Shown here piece after piece: positions 8,432 through 16,616 of a stretch of DNA of 64,000 nt. How positions within the stretch are numbered: position 1 is the stretch's first letter; each line of letters opens with the position of its first letter. The DNA comes from Firm-04 sp964463355 (GTDB taxonomy: Bacteria > Bacillota > Clostridia > Oscillospirales > Ruminococcaceae): positions 1 to 64,000 of the forward strand of contig CAYXBP010000002.1 of NCBI GenBank assembly GCA_964463355.1. The letters run 5' to 3'. The position numbers and the translations under genes were made by a program. The notes beneath the pieces are model-generated. The model saw only the letters and a list, made by a program, of their open reading frames with translations, was not told the origin of the DNA and did not search any database.

Positions 8432-9661
8432 TTAAGTGGCAAAACGAAAATGCACTGGCATTCCGTTTCGCATGGTGGGCATTACTTCGCCCTGAATCAG
8501 CGGCAGAAAATAATCCGTCGCCTCATCTGTGACATCGTTTCCCGCATCGTTAATCCACGCCGCAGGAAAAGTACGCGTCACATTGGCAGCAGAAGCCGCC
8601 GCAATATGAGAACAGGTTACGCGATATGTCGCAGCACCTGCATCACGCTGAAGAGTTACCATGCAACCGCTTTTGCCTTGCAAAGCAAGCTCCACGGCAT
8701 ATCTGCCAACTGCCTCAGACTCATCGAGATCCGTAGCAGAGGCAAGATGCGCAGCACAACGCTGCATCACATTCAGTTCGATAGAACGAACCTTGCAGCC
8801 TATCTCATGCTGTACAAGCTGTTCAAGATACTTACCGACACCAGAGAGATACGCATGACCAAAAGCATCATTTTCGCCCGAACGATACGACGCACTATGC
8901 GGAAGCGAAACACCTTCCGAAACAGCACATACCACGGAACGATGCGATTTCATTGCATTTTGGACATCACGAATAAACTGTACGGTAGAAAATTCATGCT
9001 CAGGCAAATAAATCAGATGCGGAGCAACCTCACCGTTGGTGCGCAGCAAACAAGTGGAAGCAGTCAGCCAACCAGCATCTCTGCCCATAATCTCACAAAT
9101 CGTGACAGATGGGACACGATACACCGAGGAATCTCGCACGACTTCTTGCATGGTCATCGTCACATATTTTACAGCAGAACCAAATCCAGGAGTATGGTCC
9201 GTGCCTGCCAAATCATTATCAATGGTCTTCGGCACACCGATAACGCGGATGTCACTCCCCTGCTCTGCAAGCCATGCGGAAAGCTTTGCAACGGTATCCA
9301 TGGAATCATTACCGCCGATATAGAAAAACGCATCAATGTTATTTTTCTTCAACACTTCATAGACCTTGCAGTACAACGAATCATCCTGTTCCGCAGCTGG
9401 CAACCGAAAACGACAAGAGCCAAGAGCGGTTGAGGGCGTTTTGCGCAACAACTCAACAGACTCCTCTGAAGTCAACTCACTGCATAGATCAACAAAACGC
9501 TCTTCCATCAGCCCTTGTATACCATTATGTACACCAAGCACCGATACTGGCGCATCGTTATGCACTTTATTGCTCAGTTCGATAGCAGCTTTGTATATGC
9601 CTACCAGCGATGCGTTGATGGCACATGTTGGGCCACCGGATTGGGCAACGGCAAATCTCAT
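8432..9661 (-). CDS. 6-phosphofructokinase, probably pyrophosphate-dependent
   Basis: Phosphorylates fructose 6-phosphate in glycolysis. The 409-residue protein has AVAQSGGPTCAIN at the N-terminus, IGGNDSMDT, the catalytic PKTIDNDL and MGRDAGWL. Lys in PKTIDND is characteristic of the PPi-dependent group; ATP-dependent enzymes have PGTIDND. The preceding motif reads GGND rather than the GGDD of classical PPi enzymes or GGDG of ATP enzymes, so the phosphoryl donor is inferred. GAGAGGAG precedes the ATG. It is a single-gene unit with its own promoter at 9729-9757 and a terminator at 8368. Confidence 0.9.
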   Translation of the reverse strand: MRFAVAQSGGPTCAINASLVGIYKAAIELSNKVHNDAPVSVLGVHNGIQGLMEERFVDLCSELTSEESVELLRKTPSTALGSCRFRLPAAEQDDSLYCKVYEVLKKNNIDAFFYIGGNDSMDTVAKLSAWLAEQGSDIRVIGVPKTIDNDLAGTDHTPGFGSAVKYVTMTMQEVVRDSSVYRVPSVTICEIMGRDAGWLTASTCLLRTNGEVAPHLIYLPEHEFSTVQFIRDVQNAMKSHRSVVCAVSEGVSLPHSASYRSGENDAFGHAYLSGVGKYLEQLVQHEIGCKVRSIELNVMQRCAAHLASATDLDESEAVGRYAVELALQGKSGCMVTLQRDAGAATYRVTCSHIAAASAANVTRTFPAAWINDAGNDVTDEATDYFLPLIQGEVMPTMRNGMPVHFRFAT

Positions 9662-9728
9662 GCAGTGTGCAACTCCTCTCAGGATATTGAGAAATCATGC
9701 GTTGAAGCGTTGTCTGATCACAAGATAT

Positions 9729-9757
9729 AGTATACTCCTTTTGTTGCAAAATGTCAA
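9729..9757 (-). promoter_or_regulatory. promoter of the phosphofructokinase gene
   Basis: On the minus strand TTGACA (9752-9757), a 17-base spacer and TATACT (9729-9734), about 70 bases before the ATG. Confidence 0.8.
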
Positions 9758-9955
9758 TAGGGTAAAGCAGATTTCGTCGCTTTTCCCAATACTCCGCACA
9801 GGCAGGACGATTTTCGCATCAGAATGCACCTGTTTTTTGTACTAAGTTGCTCTATTAGCAATACAATTATGATATATCATGTTTTTGAGCAGAATCCGTC
9901 ATATTCACTGAAATAAATGGAGCATCCACTTGGATTTTGCACGTGAAAAGCTTTT

Positions 9956-9983
9956 GGTGGACAGTTTTTTCAAAATGTCCACC
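9956..9983. promoter_or_regulatory. inverted repeat upstream of gdhA
   Basis: GGTGGACA (9956-9963) and TGTCCACC (9976-9983) form a perfect 8-bp inverted repeat with a 12-base A/T-rich centre, about 90 bases upstream of the gdhA -35 box. It could be an operator or a hairpin. The remainder of 9758-10074 is AT-rich and shows nothing else I can name. Confidence 0.4.
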
Positions 9984-10074
9984 GCGCAACTACATCTGTA
10001 CTGTACACAATGACAGTTATTGCGCAAAATCCAGCCAAATTTTCAAAAAATGTCACAATTCTGCGTGAAAACTA

Positions 10075-10103
10075 TTGCAATCATGGCTAAAATGCAGTAT
10101 AAT
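10075..10103 (+). promoter_or_regulatory. promoter of gdhA
   Basis: TTGCAA (10075-10080), a 17-base spacer and TATAAT (10098-10103), 45 bases before the gdhA ATG. Confidence 0.75.
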
Positions 10104-10148
10104 ATGAAGGTACCGAGATATCGGCAACTATATAAGGAGGATGTTATC

Positions 10149-11504
10149 ATGTCTTTAAACAATGCTTATTTGCAGGGCGTTTACGAGAAAGTTTGTGAAC
10201 GCAATCCCGGCGAGCCTGAGTTCCAGCAGACCGTTTATGAGGTTCTCTCCAGTCTGGTTCCCGTTGTCGAGCGTCGCCCTGACATCGTCAAAGCACGCGT
10301 GATTGACCGTATGGTTGAGCCCGAGCGTGCGATTTCTTTCCGTGTTTCCTGGGTGGATGACAACGGCGATGTGCAGGTCAACCGCGGCTATCGTGTGCAG
10401 TTCAACTCCGCAATCGGCCCGTACAAGGGTGGTCTGCGTCTGCACCCCTCCGTCAATCTTTCTGTTATGAAATTCTTGGGCTTTGAGCAGACCTTCAAGA
10501 ACAGCCTTACCTCGCTGCCCATGGGCGGCGGCAAAGGTGGCGCAGACTTTGATCCGACTGGCAAATCCGATGGCGAGGTTATGCGTTTCTGCCAGAGCTT
10601 TATGACTGAGCTTGCAAAGCACATTGGCCCTGATACCGATGTCCCTGCTGGTGATATCGGCGTTGGCGCACGAGAGATTGGCTATTTGTTCGGTCAGTAC
10701 AAGAGACTCCGCAACGAATTTACTGGAGTTCTCACTGGCAAAGATATGTCCTGCGGCGGCTCTCTGATTCGTCCTGAGGCAACTGGTTACGGCGCAGTAT
10801 ACTACACTGTTGAAATGCTAAAGACCTTTGGCGAATCCATCAAGGGCAAAACCGTTGCGATTTCTGCATTTGGTAATGTTGCATGGGGTACCGCAAAGAA
10901 GGTTGCTGAGTTGGGCGGTAAGGTCGTTACCCTCTCTGGTCCCGATGGTTACATCTACGATGAGGAAGGCGTTACTACCGAGGAAAAATTCAATTATATG
11001 CTTGAAATGCGTGCATCCTGCCGCAACAGAGTGCAGGACTACGCTGAGAAGTTCGGCGTTCCTTTCTTCCCGAAGGAGAAACCTTGGGGCGTTAAGGCAG
11101 ATATCCTGATGCCTTGCGCAACCCAGAACGAAGTTCGCATTGAGGATGCTGAGAAGATTGTTGCGAATGGCGTGAAGTACTATGTTGAAGTTGCCAATAT
11201 GCCTACCACCAACGAGGCGATTGATTACCTCAAGCAGCACGGCGTTGTGGTTGCACCTTCCAAGGCGGTTAACGCAGGTGGCGTTGCAGTTTCTGGTCTT
11301 GAGATGTCCCAGAATTCCATGCGTTACAATTGGACGGCTGAGGAAGTTGATGCAAAGCTGAAGTCTATCATGCAGAACATCTACAAGGCTTCCTATGATG
11401 CTGCAAAGGAATACGGCATGGAAGGCGATCTTGTCGCAGGCGCAAACATCGCTGGATTCCTGAAGGTCGCACAGGCTATGATGTGGCAGGGCGTTTGCTA
11501 CTAA
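10149..11504 (+). CDS. gdhA: glutamate dehydrogenase, probably NADP-specific
   Basis: Catalyses reductive amination of 2-oxoglutarate to glutamate, linking ammonia assimilation to carbon metabolism. The 451-residue length and motifs fit hexameric bacterial GDH: GPYKGGLRLHPSVN, the catalytic lysine region SLPMGGGKGGADFDP, PAGDIGVGAREIGY, and a Rossmann segment ISAFGNVAWG. The frame is open 43 codons further upstream, but the ATG at 10149 has a perfect AAGGAGG eight bases before it and lies downstream of the promoter. NADP preference is inferred from overall similarity to the clostridial/enterobacterial type. The gene stands alone, ended by the terminator at 11528. Confidence 0.96.
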   Translation: MSLNNAYLQGVYEKVCERNPGEPEFQQTVYEVLSSLVPVVERRPDIVKARVIDRMVEPERAISFRVSWVDDNGDVQVNRGYRVQFNSAIGPYKGGLRLHPSVNLSVMKFLGFEQTFKNSLTSLPMGGGKGGADFDPTGKSDGEVMRFCQSFMTELAKHIGPDTDVPAGDIGVGAREIGYLFGQYKRLRNEFTGVLTGKDMSCGGSLIRPEATGYGAVYYTVEMLKTFGESIKGKTVAISAFGNVAWGTAKKVAELGGKVVTLSGPDGYIYDEEGVTTEEKFNYMLEMRASCRNRVQDYAEKFGVPFFPKEKPWGVKADILMPCATQNEVRIEDAEKIVANGVKYYVEVANMPTTNEAIDYLKQHGVVVAPSKAVNAGGVAVSGLEMSQNSMRYNWTAEEVDAKLKSIMQNIYKASYDAAKEYGMEGDLVAGANIAGFLKVAQAMMWQGVCY

Positions 11505-11527
11505 TCCAATCAAAATCAAAACACAAG

Positions 11528-11559
11528 GGCGCATCCCATGCTTTGGGTGCGCCTTTTTT
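11528..11559 (+). terminator. intrinsic terminator of gdhA
   Basis: GGCGCA (11528-11533) pairs with TGCGCC (11548-11553), extended inward by CC/GG pairs, and is followed by six T. Confidence 0.85.
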
Positions 11560-11586
11560 GTATAAAACGCAAGGCTTCTCCCACTG

Positions 11587-11625
11587 AAAAAAAAGACCGG
11601 CACCCCAAAAGGATGCCGGTTTTTA
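11587..11625 (-). terminator. intrinsic terminator at the end of the ribosomal protein cluster
   Basis: On the minus strand CCGGCATCC/GGGGTGCCGG-type stem (11597-11619) is followed by a run of eight T (A-run at 11587-11594). It lies directly after rplQ and convergently opposite the gdhA terminator. Confidence 0.85.
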
Positions 11626-11633
11626 TTACTCGA

Positions 11634-11996
11634 TCAAACGAGCTGGATGATCGCCATCTCAGCAGCATCGCCACGACGAGGGCCGACCTTAACCAGTCGG
11701 GTGTAACCGCCGTTGCGCTCTGCGTAACGAGGAGCGATCTCGTCGAAGAGCTTCTTAGCGACGCTCTCCTTGGTGACATAAGCAAATACCTGACGCTTGC
11801 AGTGCAGATCGGCAGCGGCATCGTTACCCTGAGCAGCCTTACCCAGCGTAATCATCTTTTCAGCCATTGCACGAACTTCCTTTGCTCTGGTCACAGTAGT
11901 TTCAATCTGGCCGTTCTCCAACAGATATGTTACCATACCGCGGAGCATCGCCTTTCTGTGATCGGACGTTCTGCCGAGCTTTCTGGAACCCGCCAT
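11634..11996 (-). CDS. rplQ: 50S ribosomal protein L17
   Basis: L17 sits near the peptide exit tunnel of the large subunit. The 120-residue protein opens with the family signature RKLGRTSDHRKAML and ends in the usual VGPRRGDAAEMAIIQLV stretch. It is the last gene of the cluster, 54 bases after rpoA, and is followed by a strong terminator at 11587. Genes often found next in Firmicutes (ecfA/T, truA, rplM, rpsI) are absent here. Confidence 0.97.
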   Translation of the reverse strand: MAGSRKLGRTSDHRKAMLRGMVTYLLENGQIETTVTRAKEVRAMAEKMITLGKAAQGNDAAADLHCKRQVFAYVTKESVAKKLFDEIAPRYAERNGGYTRLVKVGPRRGDAAEMAIIQLV

Positions 11997-12050
11997 TATT
12001 GTTCACTCCTTTGTAATTCTTCGATTGCCGCACGCGGCACCGAAACGGGA

Positions 12051-13007
12051 TTAGTCATTGTCGTCAGAGCTGAGGTCAAAGCCCAGAGATCTGAGCTTCT
12101 CCTTCACCTCATCAAAGGACTTCTTACCGAGGTTTCTGACCTTCATCATCTCGTCTTCAGATTTGCTGATCAAATCTTCAACAGTGTTGATGCCGGCGCG
12201 CTTCAAGCAGTTGAAGGAACGCACCGACAGGTCAAGCTCCTCAATGGTCATCTCAAGGATCTTCTCCTTGCCGCCATCGTTCTTCTCAATGAGAACCGGT
12301 TCCATGCCCGACTCCTCGGAAAGTTCCACAAAGAGTCGGAGATGCTCGTTGAGGAGATTGGCCGCCTGGGACAGCGCCTCCTTTGCGGAGATTGTGCCAT
12401 CAGTCCAGACCTCAATCGTAAGCTTATCGTAGTCGGTCACCTGACCGAGACGAGTGTCCTCAACCTTATAGTTCACCTTCAAAACAGGTGTATAGATGCT
12501 ATCCACAGCGATCACATCAACGGGCATATTCTCCATGAGCTGCTTGTTGCGCTCCGAAGATACATAGCCCCTGCCTTTGTCGATGGTGATGGTCATCTCA
12601 AGCTTGGCACCCTTGCCCAGTGTGGCAATGTGCATACCAGGGTTGAGAATATCCACTTCAGAATCTGCTGTGATGTCTCCGGCGGTCACTTCGCACTCAC
12701 CCTCGGCGTCGATGTAGATGTTCTTGGGACCATCGCACTTCAGCTTCGCGGTTAGACCCTTGATGGCGAGAATGATCTCTGTCACATCTTCCTTCACTCC
12801 GGGAACGGTTGTCAGCTCGTGATGCACGCCTTCGATTTTGACGGCGTTGACTGCCACACCGGGCAGCGAGGAGAGCAGAACGCGTCTGAGGCTGTTACCC
12901 AGCGTGATGCCATAGCCACGCTCCAGCGGGGAAAGCACAAACTTTCCGTATCTGCCATCGGATTTCAGCTCAACGGTCTCGATTTCGGGCTTCTCGATCT
13001 TCAGCAT
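12051..13007 (-). CDS. rpoA: DNA-directed RNA polymerase alpha subunit
   Basis: The alpha dimer nucleates RNA polymerase assembly, and its C-terminal domain contacts UP elements and activators. The 318-residue protein has the N-terminal assembly domain with GYGITLGNSLRRVLLSSLPG and the C-terminal helix-hairpin-helix domain (LDLSVRSFNCLKRAGI, then NTVEDL). The start is ATG 13007, with GGAGGG five bases before it; a seven-codon in-frame extension lacks a ribosome site. It lies between rpsD and rplQ as in the classical alpha operon. Confidence 0.97.
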   Translation of the reverse strand: MLKIEKPEIETVELKSDGRYGKFVLSPLERGYGITLGNSLRRVLLSSLPGVAVNAVKIEGVHHELTTVPGVKEDVTEIILAIKGLTAKLKCDGPKNIYIDAEGECEVTAGDITADSEVDILNPGMHIATLGKGAKLEMTITIDKGRGYVSSERNKQLMENMPVDVIAVDSIYTPVLKVNYKVEDTRLGQVTDYDKLTIEVWTDGTISAKEALSQAANLLNEHLRLFVELSEESGMEPVLIEKNDGGKEKILEMTIEELDLSVRSFNCLKRAGINTVEDLISKSEDEMMKVRNLGKKSFDEVKEKLRSLGFDLSSDDND

Positions 13008-13078
13008 GATTACCCTCCTATATCGCAATCAATGGTGTTGTTGTAGTGTTTGCCTGTACCCTTTGCTGACCCTACGGA

Positions 13079-13675
13079 TCACTTGGAGTACAACTCAACG
13101 ATCAGGTGGGTCTCTGTCTCGTAATCAATATCCTCAGGGGTTGCGAGCCTTGTTACGGTTGCAGAGAATGCCTCCTTGTCAGCAGTCAGCCAAAGCGGAA
13201 CAGTTCTGCCCTGGGTCTGCTCAACGACTTCCTTGAACTTTTCGCTGGATCTGCTCTTCTCGCACAGAGCGATGACATCACCAACAGAAACGCGGTAGGA
13301 AGGAATATCGACCTTCTTGCCGTTCACGGTGAAGTGACCGTGGCAGGTAAGCTGTCTTGCCTCGCGTCTGGTCAGAGCCAGACCCATACGGTAAACAACA
13401 TTGTCCAGTCTGGATTCCAGCAAGGTGATGAGGTTATCACCAGTCTTGCCCTCCATCTTGTTTGCCAGAACGAAGTACTTGCGGAAAGGCTTCTCCATCA
13501 TACCGTAGATGAACTTCAGCTTCTGCTTTTCCTTCAGCTGCGCGCCGTACTCAGAGACCTTCTTGCGGGCGTTTGCCTTGGGGTTACGGTTAGATTCCTT
13601 TGCGATACCCATTACCATCGGGCTGATGCCCAGGTATCTGCATCTTTTGAGGATCGGATCCTTATTTACTGCCAT
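13079..13675 (-). CDS. rpsD: 30S ribosomal protein S4
   Basis: S4 is a primary 16S rRNA-binding protein and in many bacteria a translational repressor of the alpha operon. The 198-residue protein has the N-terminal four-helix region and an S4 RNA-binding domain (RREARQLTCHGHFTVNGKKV). The N-terminus holds only one cysteine, so this is the zinc-free form. It is preceded by a GGAGGTGT ribosome site. Confidence 0.97.
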   Translation of the reverse strand: MAVNKDPILKRCRYLGISPMVMGIAKESNRNPKANARKKVSEYGAQLKEKQKLKFIYGMMEKPFRKYFVLANKMEGKTGDNLITLLESRLDNVVYRMGLALTRREARQLTCHGHFTVNGKKVDIPSYRVSVGDVIALCEKSRSSEKFKEVVEQTQGRTVPLWLTADKEAFSATVTRLATPEDIDYETETHLIVELYSK

Positions 13676-13696
13676 ATTCTCTCACACCTCCTGTGA

Positions 13697-14098
13697 TTAT
13701 ACGCGGCGTCTCTTGGGAGGACGGCAACCGTTATGCGGAATGGGTGTGACATCCTTGATCATACGAACATCAAGACCCACAGTCTGCAAAGCACGGATCG
13801 CAGCCTCACGACCAGAGCCGGGGCCATTGACATATACTTCAACAGTCTTAAGACCATGCTCCATAGCAGCGCGGGCGGCGGTTTCGGCAGCGGTCTGCGC
13901 CGCAAAGGGCGTAGACTTCTTGGAACCACGGAAACCCAGCTCACCGGCACTTGCCCAAGAAATTGCGTTACCCTGGGTATCGGTGATGGTCACGATGGTG
14001 TTGTTGAATGTGGACTGAATATGCACCGCGCCGTTTTCGATGTTCTTGCGCTCTCTACGGCGTCTGATGGTAGTCACTTTTTTCTTCTGCTGTGCCAA
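13697..14098 (-). CDS. rpsK: 30S ribosomal protein S11
   Basis: S11 lines the platform of the small subunit near the mRNA exit. The 133-residue protein carries the signature NGPGSGREAAIRALQ and the C-terminal DVTPIPHNGCRPPKRRRV. It lies 14 bases after rpsM, in conserved order. Confidence 0.97.
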   Translation of the reverse strand: MAQQKKKVTTIRRRRERKNIENGAVHIQSTFNNTIVTITDTQGNAISWASAGELGFRGSKKSTPFAAQTAAETAARAAMEHGLKTVEVYVNGPGSGREAAIRALQTVGLDVRMIKDVTPIPHNGCRPPKRRRV

Positions 14099-14112
14099 GA
14101 TACAGTCCCTCC

Positions 14113-14481
14113 TTACTTCTTCTTGTTAGCGATGGTCTTCTTCGGACCCTTACGGGTTCTTGCGTTGGTTTTCGTGCGCTGTCCTCTGACAGGCAGACCC
14201 TTACGGTGACGAACACCACGATAGCAACCGATATCTACAAGACGCTTGATATCCATCGCAACCTGACGGCGCTTGTCGCCCTCCACGAGGCAATTGTTAT
14301 CAATGTACTCACGAAGCGCGGCGACATCCGTCTCGGTCAAGTCTTTCACTCTTGTATCGGGATTGATACCAGTCGCGTTCAGGATCTGGGTAGCCGTCGT
14401 CCGGCCAATACCGAAGATATAGGTCAAGCCGATCTCTACTCGCTTGTTCTTCGGCAGGTCAACACCAGCGATTCTAGCCAT
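14113..14481 (-). CDS. rpsM: 30S ribosomal protein S13
   Basis: S13 contacts the A- and P-site tRNAs and bridges to the large subunit. The 122-residue protein begins MARIAGVDLPKNKRVEIGLT, has the helix-turn region around IFGIGRTTA, and ends with the RGVRHRKGLPVRGQRTKTNA-type basic tail. The first gene of the classical alpha operon after rpmJ. Confidence 0.97.
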   Translation of the reverse strand: MARIAGVDLPKNKRVEIGLTYIFGIGRTTATQILNATGINPDTRVKDLTETDVAALREYIDNNCLVEGDKRRQVAMDIKRLVDIGCYRGVRHRKGLPVRGQRTKTNARTRKGPKKTIANKKK

Positions 14482-14513
14482 ATTCCTAATTACACCTCCA
14501 TGTGGTCAGAGCC

Positions 14514-14627
14514 TTAACCCTGACGCTGCTTATGCTTCGGGTTCTCACAAATAATCATGATCTTGCCCTTACGCTTGATGACTTTGCATTTCTCGCAGAT
14601 AGGTTTAACGGAAGGTCTTACTTTCAT
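14514..14627 (-). CDS. rpmJ: 50S ribosomal protein L36
   Basis: A 37-residue protein translated from ATG 14627 after an AAGGAGGTATTTTCA ribosome site, ending at TAA 14514-14516. It starts MKVRPSVKPICEKCKVIKRK. The C-x2-C pair and a later Cys and His (CENPKH) are all present, so this is the zinc-binding form. It sits between infA and rpsM in the standard order. Confidence 0.95.
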   Translation of the reverse strand: MKVRPSVKPICEKCKVIKRKGKIMIICENPKHKQRQG

Positions 14628-14660
14628 TGAAAATACCTCCTTGTTATTTCGGCGTGCGAA

Positions 14661-14879
14661 TCACTTCGCCCGCCAAGTGATTCTGCCCTTTGTAAGATCA
14701 TAGGGCGACATCTCAACGGTAACATGGTCACCGGGAACGATGCGGATATAGTTCGTTCTCAGCTTGCCGGAGATATGCGCCAGAATCACATGATTGTTCT
14801 TCAGCTCGACTTTGAACATCGCATTGGGCAATGCTTCGGTAACAACACCCTCTACCTCAATGACATCCTGTTTCGACAT
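14661..14879 (-). CDS. infA: translation initiation factor IF-1
   Basis: IF-1 is a single OB-fold protein that blocks the A site during initiation. At 72 residues it has the normal length and shows the conserved VEGVVTEALPNAMFKVEL and GKLRTNYIRIVPGDHVTVEM. Its first 23 bases overlap the end of the upstream KOW-protein gene, which suggests translational coupling. Confidence 0.97.
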   Translation of the reverse strand: MSKQDVIEVEGVVTEALPNAMFKVELKNNHVILAHISGKLRTNYIRIVPGDHVTVEMSPYDLTKGRITWRAK

Positions 14880-15180
14880 CGTCGATGACCTCCTTACGAC
14901 CTGAGTCGTTCAATCTGGTTCGATCTGTTTTCGGTGGCTGCATTGGTGCCAGTGCCTTGCGCAACTGACAATCATTCATGCCATCCAGATTCAAAACATA
15001 ATCGGTTTTCTGCACATGAACGGGATTCTTCCGTTTTGGATGTGCAAGCTTTCTGCGCTGCCCGTCTGCAATGAACAGGTTTCTGCCATCGGCAGCAGTC
15101 ACAACATAAAATCGACCGGCATCTCTGCCTGCCTTTGCCAGTACAACCGTACCAACCGGACAAGCCATCTTTTGCTCCAT
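14857..15180 (-). CDS. KOW-domain, L14e-like RNA-binding protein
   Basis: The 107-residue protein begins PVGTVVLAKAGRDAGRFYVV, a KOW motif, followed by DGRNLFIADGQRRKLAHPKRKN, the pattern of small L14e/L27e-like proteins encoded between map and infA in many Gram-positive bacteria. The function is not established; ribosome or RNA binding is inferred. GGAGGAAC precedes the ATG. It starts 13 bases after map and overlaps infA by 23 bases. The C-terminal 35 residues are hydrophilic and less conserved-looking. Confidence 0.88.
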   Translation of the reverse strand: MEQKMACPVGTVVLAKAGRDAGRFYVVTAADGRNLFIADGQRRKLAHPKRKNPVHVQKTDYVLNLDGMNDCQLRKALAPMQPPKTDRTRLNDSGRKEVIDDVETGCH

Positions 15181-15193
15181 GCCAGTTCCTCCG

Positions 15194-15943
15194 TCAAGGC
15201 AGCGTCAAAATCACGGGACCGTCTGCGGTAATCAGCACCTCATGCTCAAAATGAGCGGAGATGGAGCCACTTTTTGTGATCACGGTCCAGCCATCAGGCA
15301 ACTGAATAATCTCGTCACCAACGGCATTAATCATCGGTTCAATGCAGATGGTCATCCCCTGAACCAGGCGCATACCGTGTCCCGGCTTGCCATGGTTTGG
15401 TACTTCTGGTTCCTCGTGAAGATTTCGCCCGATGCCGTGTCCACAGTACTGCTTCACGATGCCGTAGCCTCGTTCTCTGCAATACGCTTCCACGGTGTGG
15501 GAGATATCGCCCAGCCGCGCACCGACATTGGCAACCTTAATTGCTTCATAAAGACTTTCCTCAGTAGTCTGCAACAGTGCCTTTGCCTCGGGAGAAATCT
15601 CACCGACAGCAAACGTGTAACAGGTATCACTATGGAAGCCCTTATAAAATGCACCAACATCAACGCTGACGATATCACCCTCGGTGACTCTCCGATTACC
15701 AGAGGGAATACCGTGAATGACCTCGTTATTGACCGACACACAAGCGCTGGCGGGGAATCCGCCATAACCCAGAAAGCTGGGCTTCGCGCCATGTGCCGTG
15801 ATTTCGCGGTGAATAATTCTGTCAATATCCTTTGTCGTCATACCGGGGCGGATCTTCTGACCCACAACCTGCAACGCATTCGCTGCAATCTTACCTGCTT
15901 CACGCATCTTCTCGATATCGGAAGCACTCTTGATTGTGACCAT
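15194..15943 (-). CDS. map: type I methionine aminopeptidase
   Basis: Removes the initiator methionine from nascent proteins using a two-metal centre. The 249-residue protein shows the metal ligands and surroundings in GDIVSVDVGAFYKGFHSDTC, CGHGIGRNLHEEPEVPN and the final EHEVLIT region. There is no N-terminal SEC-C zinc extension. It lies in conserved order between adk and infA. Confidence 0.97.
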   Translation of the reverse strand: MVTIKSASDIEKMREAGKIAANALQVVGQKIRPGMTTKDIDRIIHREITAHGAKPSFLGYGGFPASACVSVNNEVIHGIPSGNRRVTEGDIVSVDVGAFYKGFHSDTCYTFAVGEISPEAKALLQTTEESLYEAIKVANVGARLGDISHTVEAYCRERGYGIVKQYCGHGIGRNLHEEPEVPNHGKPGHGMRLVQGMTICIEPMINAVGDEIIQLPDGWTVITKSGSISAHFEHEVLITADGPVILTLP

Positions 15944-15961
15944 CGAAACTCCCCTCTTTCA

Positions 15962-16600
15962 TTAGCCGTTGACGCCCAAAGCCTCAAACACGAGCTTTGT
16001 GGTATCTGCGACTTCCTCCTGACCCTCAACGGTCAACAGCTTGCCTGTTTTACCGTAGAACTCCTTGAGCGGAGCAGTCTTTTCACGGTAAACCTCCAAG
16101 CGGGAAAGCACCGTTTCTGGAGCATCATCCGCGCGTTGCACAGTTTTGGCACCGCACTTGTCGCAAACGCCCTCAACAGCAGTGGGCTTATACTCGATGT
16201 GATAAGAAGCACCGCAAGCCTCGCAAACGCGGCGACCAGACATTCTCGCGCAGATGCGCGCATCGGGAACAGAAATCTCCAACACTTTGTCGATGTTCAC
16301 GCCCATGGTATCCAACGCTTCAGCCTGAGCGACTGTACGAGGAAAACCGTCCAAAATGTAGCCCTTTGCGGCATCAGGCTCTGCAATACGATCCTTGAGG
16401 ATACCGATAACGATTTCATCGGAAACAAGGGCGCCGCTTTCCATAGCCTCTTTCGCCTGCAATCCCAGTGCAGTACCGTTCTTAACGGCTTCACGAAGCA
16501 TATTGCCAGTAGAGATCTGCGGAATACCAAGCTTTGCGGAGATCGCTTCTGCCTGTGTACCCTTGCCCGCGCCAGGTGCTCCCAAAAGTATCAGATTCAT
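15962..16600 (-). CDS. adk: adenylate kinase
   Basis: Interconverts ATP, ADP and AMP. The 212-residue protein has the P-loop GAPGAGKGTQ at residues 7-16, the AMP-binding DGFPRT and a long LID domain with two cysteine pairs (CEACG and CDKCG), indicating a structural zinc as in other Firmicutes. It follows secY by 16 bases. Confidence 0.97.
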   Translation of the reverse strand: MNLILLGAPGAGKGTQAEAISAKLGIPQISTGNMLREAVKNGTALGLQAKEAMESGALVSDEIVIGILKDRIAEPDAAKGYILDGFPRTVAQAEALDTMGVNIDKVLEISVPDARICARMSGRRVCEACGASYHIEYKPTAVEGVCDKCGAKTVQRADDAPETVLSRLEVYREKTAPLKEFYGKTGKLLTVEGQEEVADTTKLVFEALGVNG

Positions 16601-16616
16601 AGCAGCCTCCTATTGC

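Noticed and set aside
8399..9433. 344-codon open frame antisense to the phosphofructokinase
   Set aside because: It mirrors the opposite coding strand, starts within that gene's terminator and encodes no recognisable motif.
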